Part shown: one piece after another, positions 63,650-64,000 of the stretch | Layout of the letters: the number at the start of each line of letters is the position of its first letter | Numbering within the stretch: the first letter of the stretch is position 1 | Source of the DNA: Pseudomonas sp. Irchel 3E13 | Lineage (GTDB): Bacteria > Pseudomonadota > Gammaproteobacteria > Pseudomonadales > Pseudomonadaceae | DNA: 64,000 nt | Direction: 5' to 3' | NCBI RefSeq assembly: GCF_900187455.1 | Contig: NZ_FYDX01000009.1 | Span: forward strand, 1-64,000 | Position numbers and translations under genes: made by a program | The notes under the pieces: generated by a model | The model's database searches: none | The model's input: the letters and a program-made list of their open reading frames with translations, nothing else | Told to the model about the DNA's origin: nothing

Positions 63650-64000
63650 TGGCTCCATTTGCCGAGTTCCGCAACGCGGCTGCGGGTGTAGAGATCGGTC
63701 CACTTCAAGGTGTTGAAGTCCGACACCTGTTTCGGGTTGTAGGCGGTCCGTTGCAGGTTCACCGGTTCGCCGGCTTTGTAGACGGCGTGCAGGCGGTTGC
63801 GGTCCTGAAGGATGCGGATGTCATCCAGCGGCGAGCCGTCGAGTATCAGCAGGTCGGCCTGCTTGCCCGGCTCCAGGGTGCCGATGGTTTCACCGCGGGG
63901 CATCAGGCGCGCGCCGACGTTGGTCGCGGCAAACAGTGCTTCCGCCGGGGTGAATTCCAGGCGGCGCACCAGCAACTCCAGTTCGCGGGCATGCCACTCG
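63646..64000 (-). CDS. Amidohydrolase family protein, C-terminal part
   Basis: The frame is open to the right edge, so the N-terminus lies outside. It shows the imidazolonepropionase-like end of the amidohydrolase superfamily: LEFTPAEALFAATNVGARLM, GTLEPGKQADLLILDGSPL and YKAGEPVNL. The metal-binding residues are beyond the window. Coupled to the GlcG/HbpS gene; probably part of the same catabolic set. Confidence 0.85.
   Translation of the reverse strand, partial: EWHARELELLVRRLEFTPAEALFAATNVGARLMPRGETIGTLEPGKQADLLILDGSPLDDIRILQDRNRLHAVYKAGEPVNLQRTAYNPKQVSDFNTLKWTDLYTRSRVAELGKWSQ

Overview
The window is chromosomal DNA of a Pseudomonas of the P. fluorescens group. The base is GC-rich. The acsA - aotJQMP-argR - aruCFGDB-aruE - alaS - lysC - rsmA - mgtE gene order follows the P. 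aeruginosa PA0887-PA0913 region, and the genus hallmarks AmrZ, PlpD, PhhR, DUF2790 and CpxP/CpxS-type genes are present. No species name can be given from sequence alone.

Left edge (1-2740): an AT-richer accessory patch. It holds the 3' end of an IS5-family transposase, a minus-strand gene whose product looks like a Cry-type delta-endotoxin pore-forming domain fused to choline-binding/GW-type repeats, a decayed P2-like tail baseplate pair (gpV, gpW), and a 156-bp MITE whose 22-bp inverted repeats match the IS5 end. This is the most unusual locus in the window.

Core region 2747-20211: PlpD-type patatin autotransporter, a CxxC Rdx protein, an EamA exporter, two AraC regulators, an LpxH-like phosphoesterase, an Mpo1-like protein, TrkH, a nitroreductase, a CpxR-CpxP-CpxS envelope-stress set, yciI-yciB, and a plus-strand run rnm-yciO-scpA-scpB-rluB. 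Then 20212-28430: an AroP-like permease with a long leader, arfB, cysC, the phenylalanine operon phhABC with the divergent activator gene phhR and two PhhR boxes, and a DUF2790 protein.

Core region 28835-49542 is organised around acetate and arginine use. It has acsA, the arginine/ornithine ABC importer aotJQMP with its regulator argR, and the whole arginine succinyltransferase pathway (aruC, F, G, D, B, E), with ArgR boxes in front of aotJ and aruC. An FMN-riboswitch-controlled lumazine synthase, alaS, lysC, rsmA, tRNA-Ser and three near-identical tRNA-Arg(ACG) genes follow, then mgtE with a structured leader, amrZ and phnN.

Right part (53218-59402) is an AT-richer island starting at tRNA-Arg(CCT). 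It holds a frameshifted PD-(D/E)xK-like nuclease gene, an orphan membrane protein, an HNH endonuclease with a small partner, a secreted protein, a truncated gene and a complete IS3-family element. Beyond it (59400-64000) lies a catabolic module: a MarR repressor with an operator on a VanB/VanA-like Rieske oxygenase operon, a LysR regulator, a GlcG/HbpS protein and the end of an amidohydrolase. No CRISPR array, rRNA or replication origin was seen.
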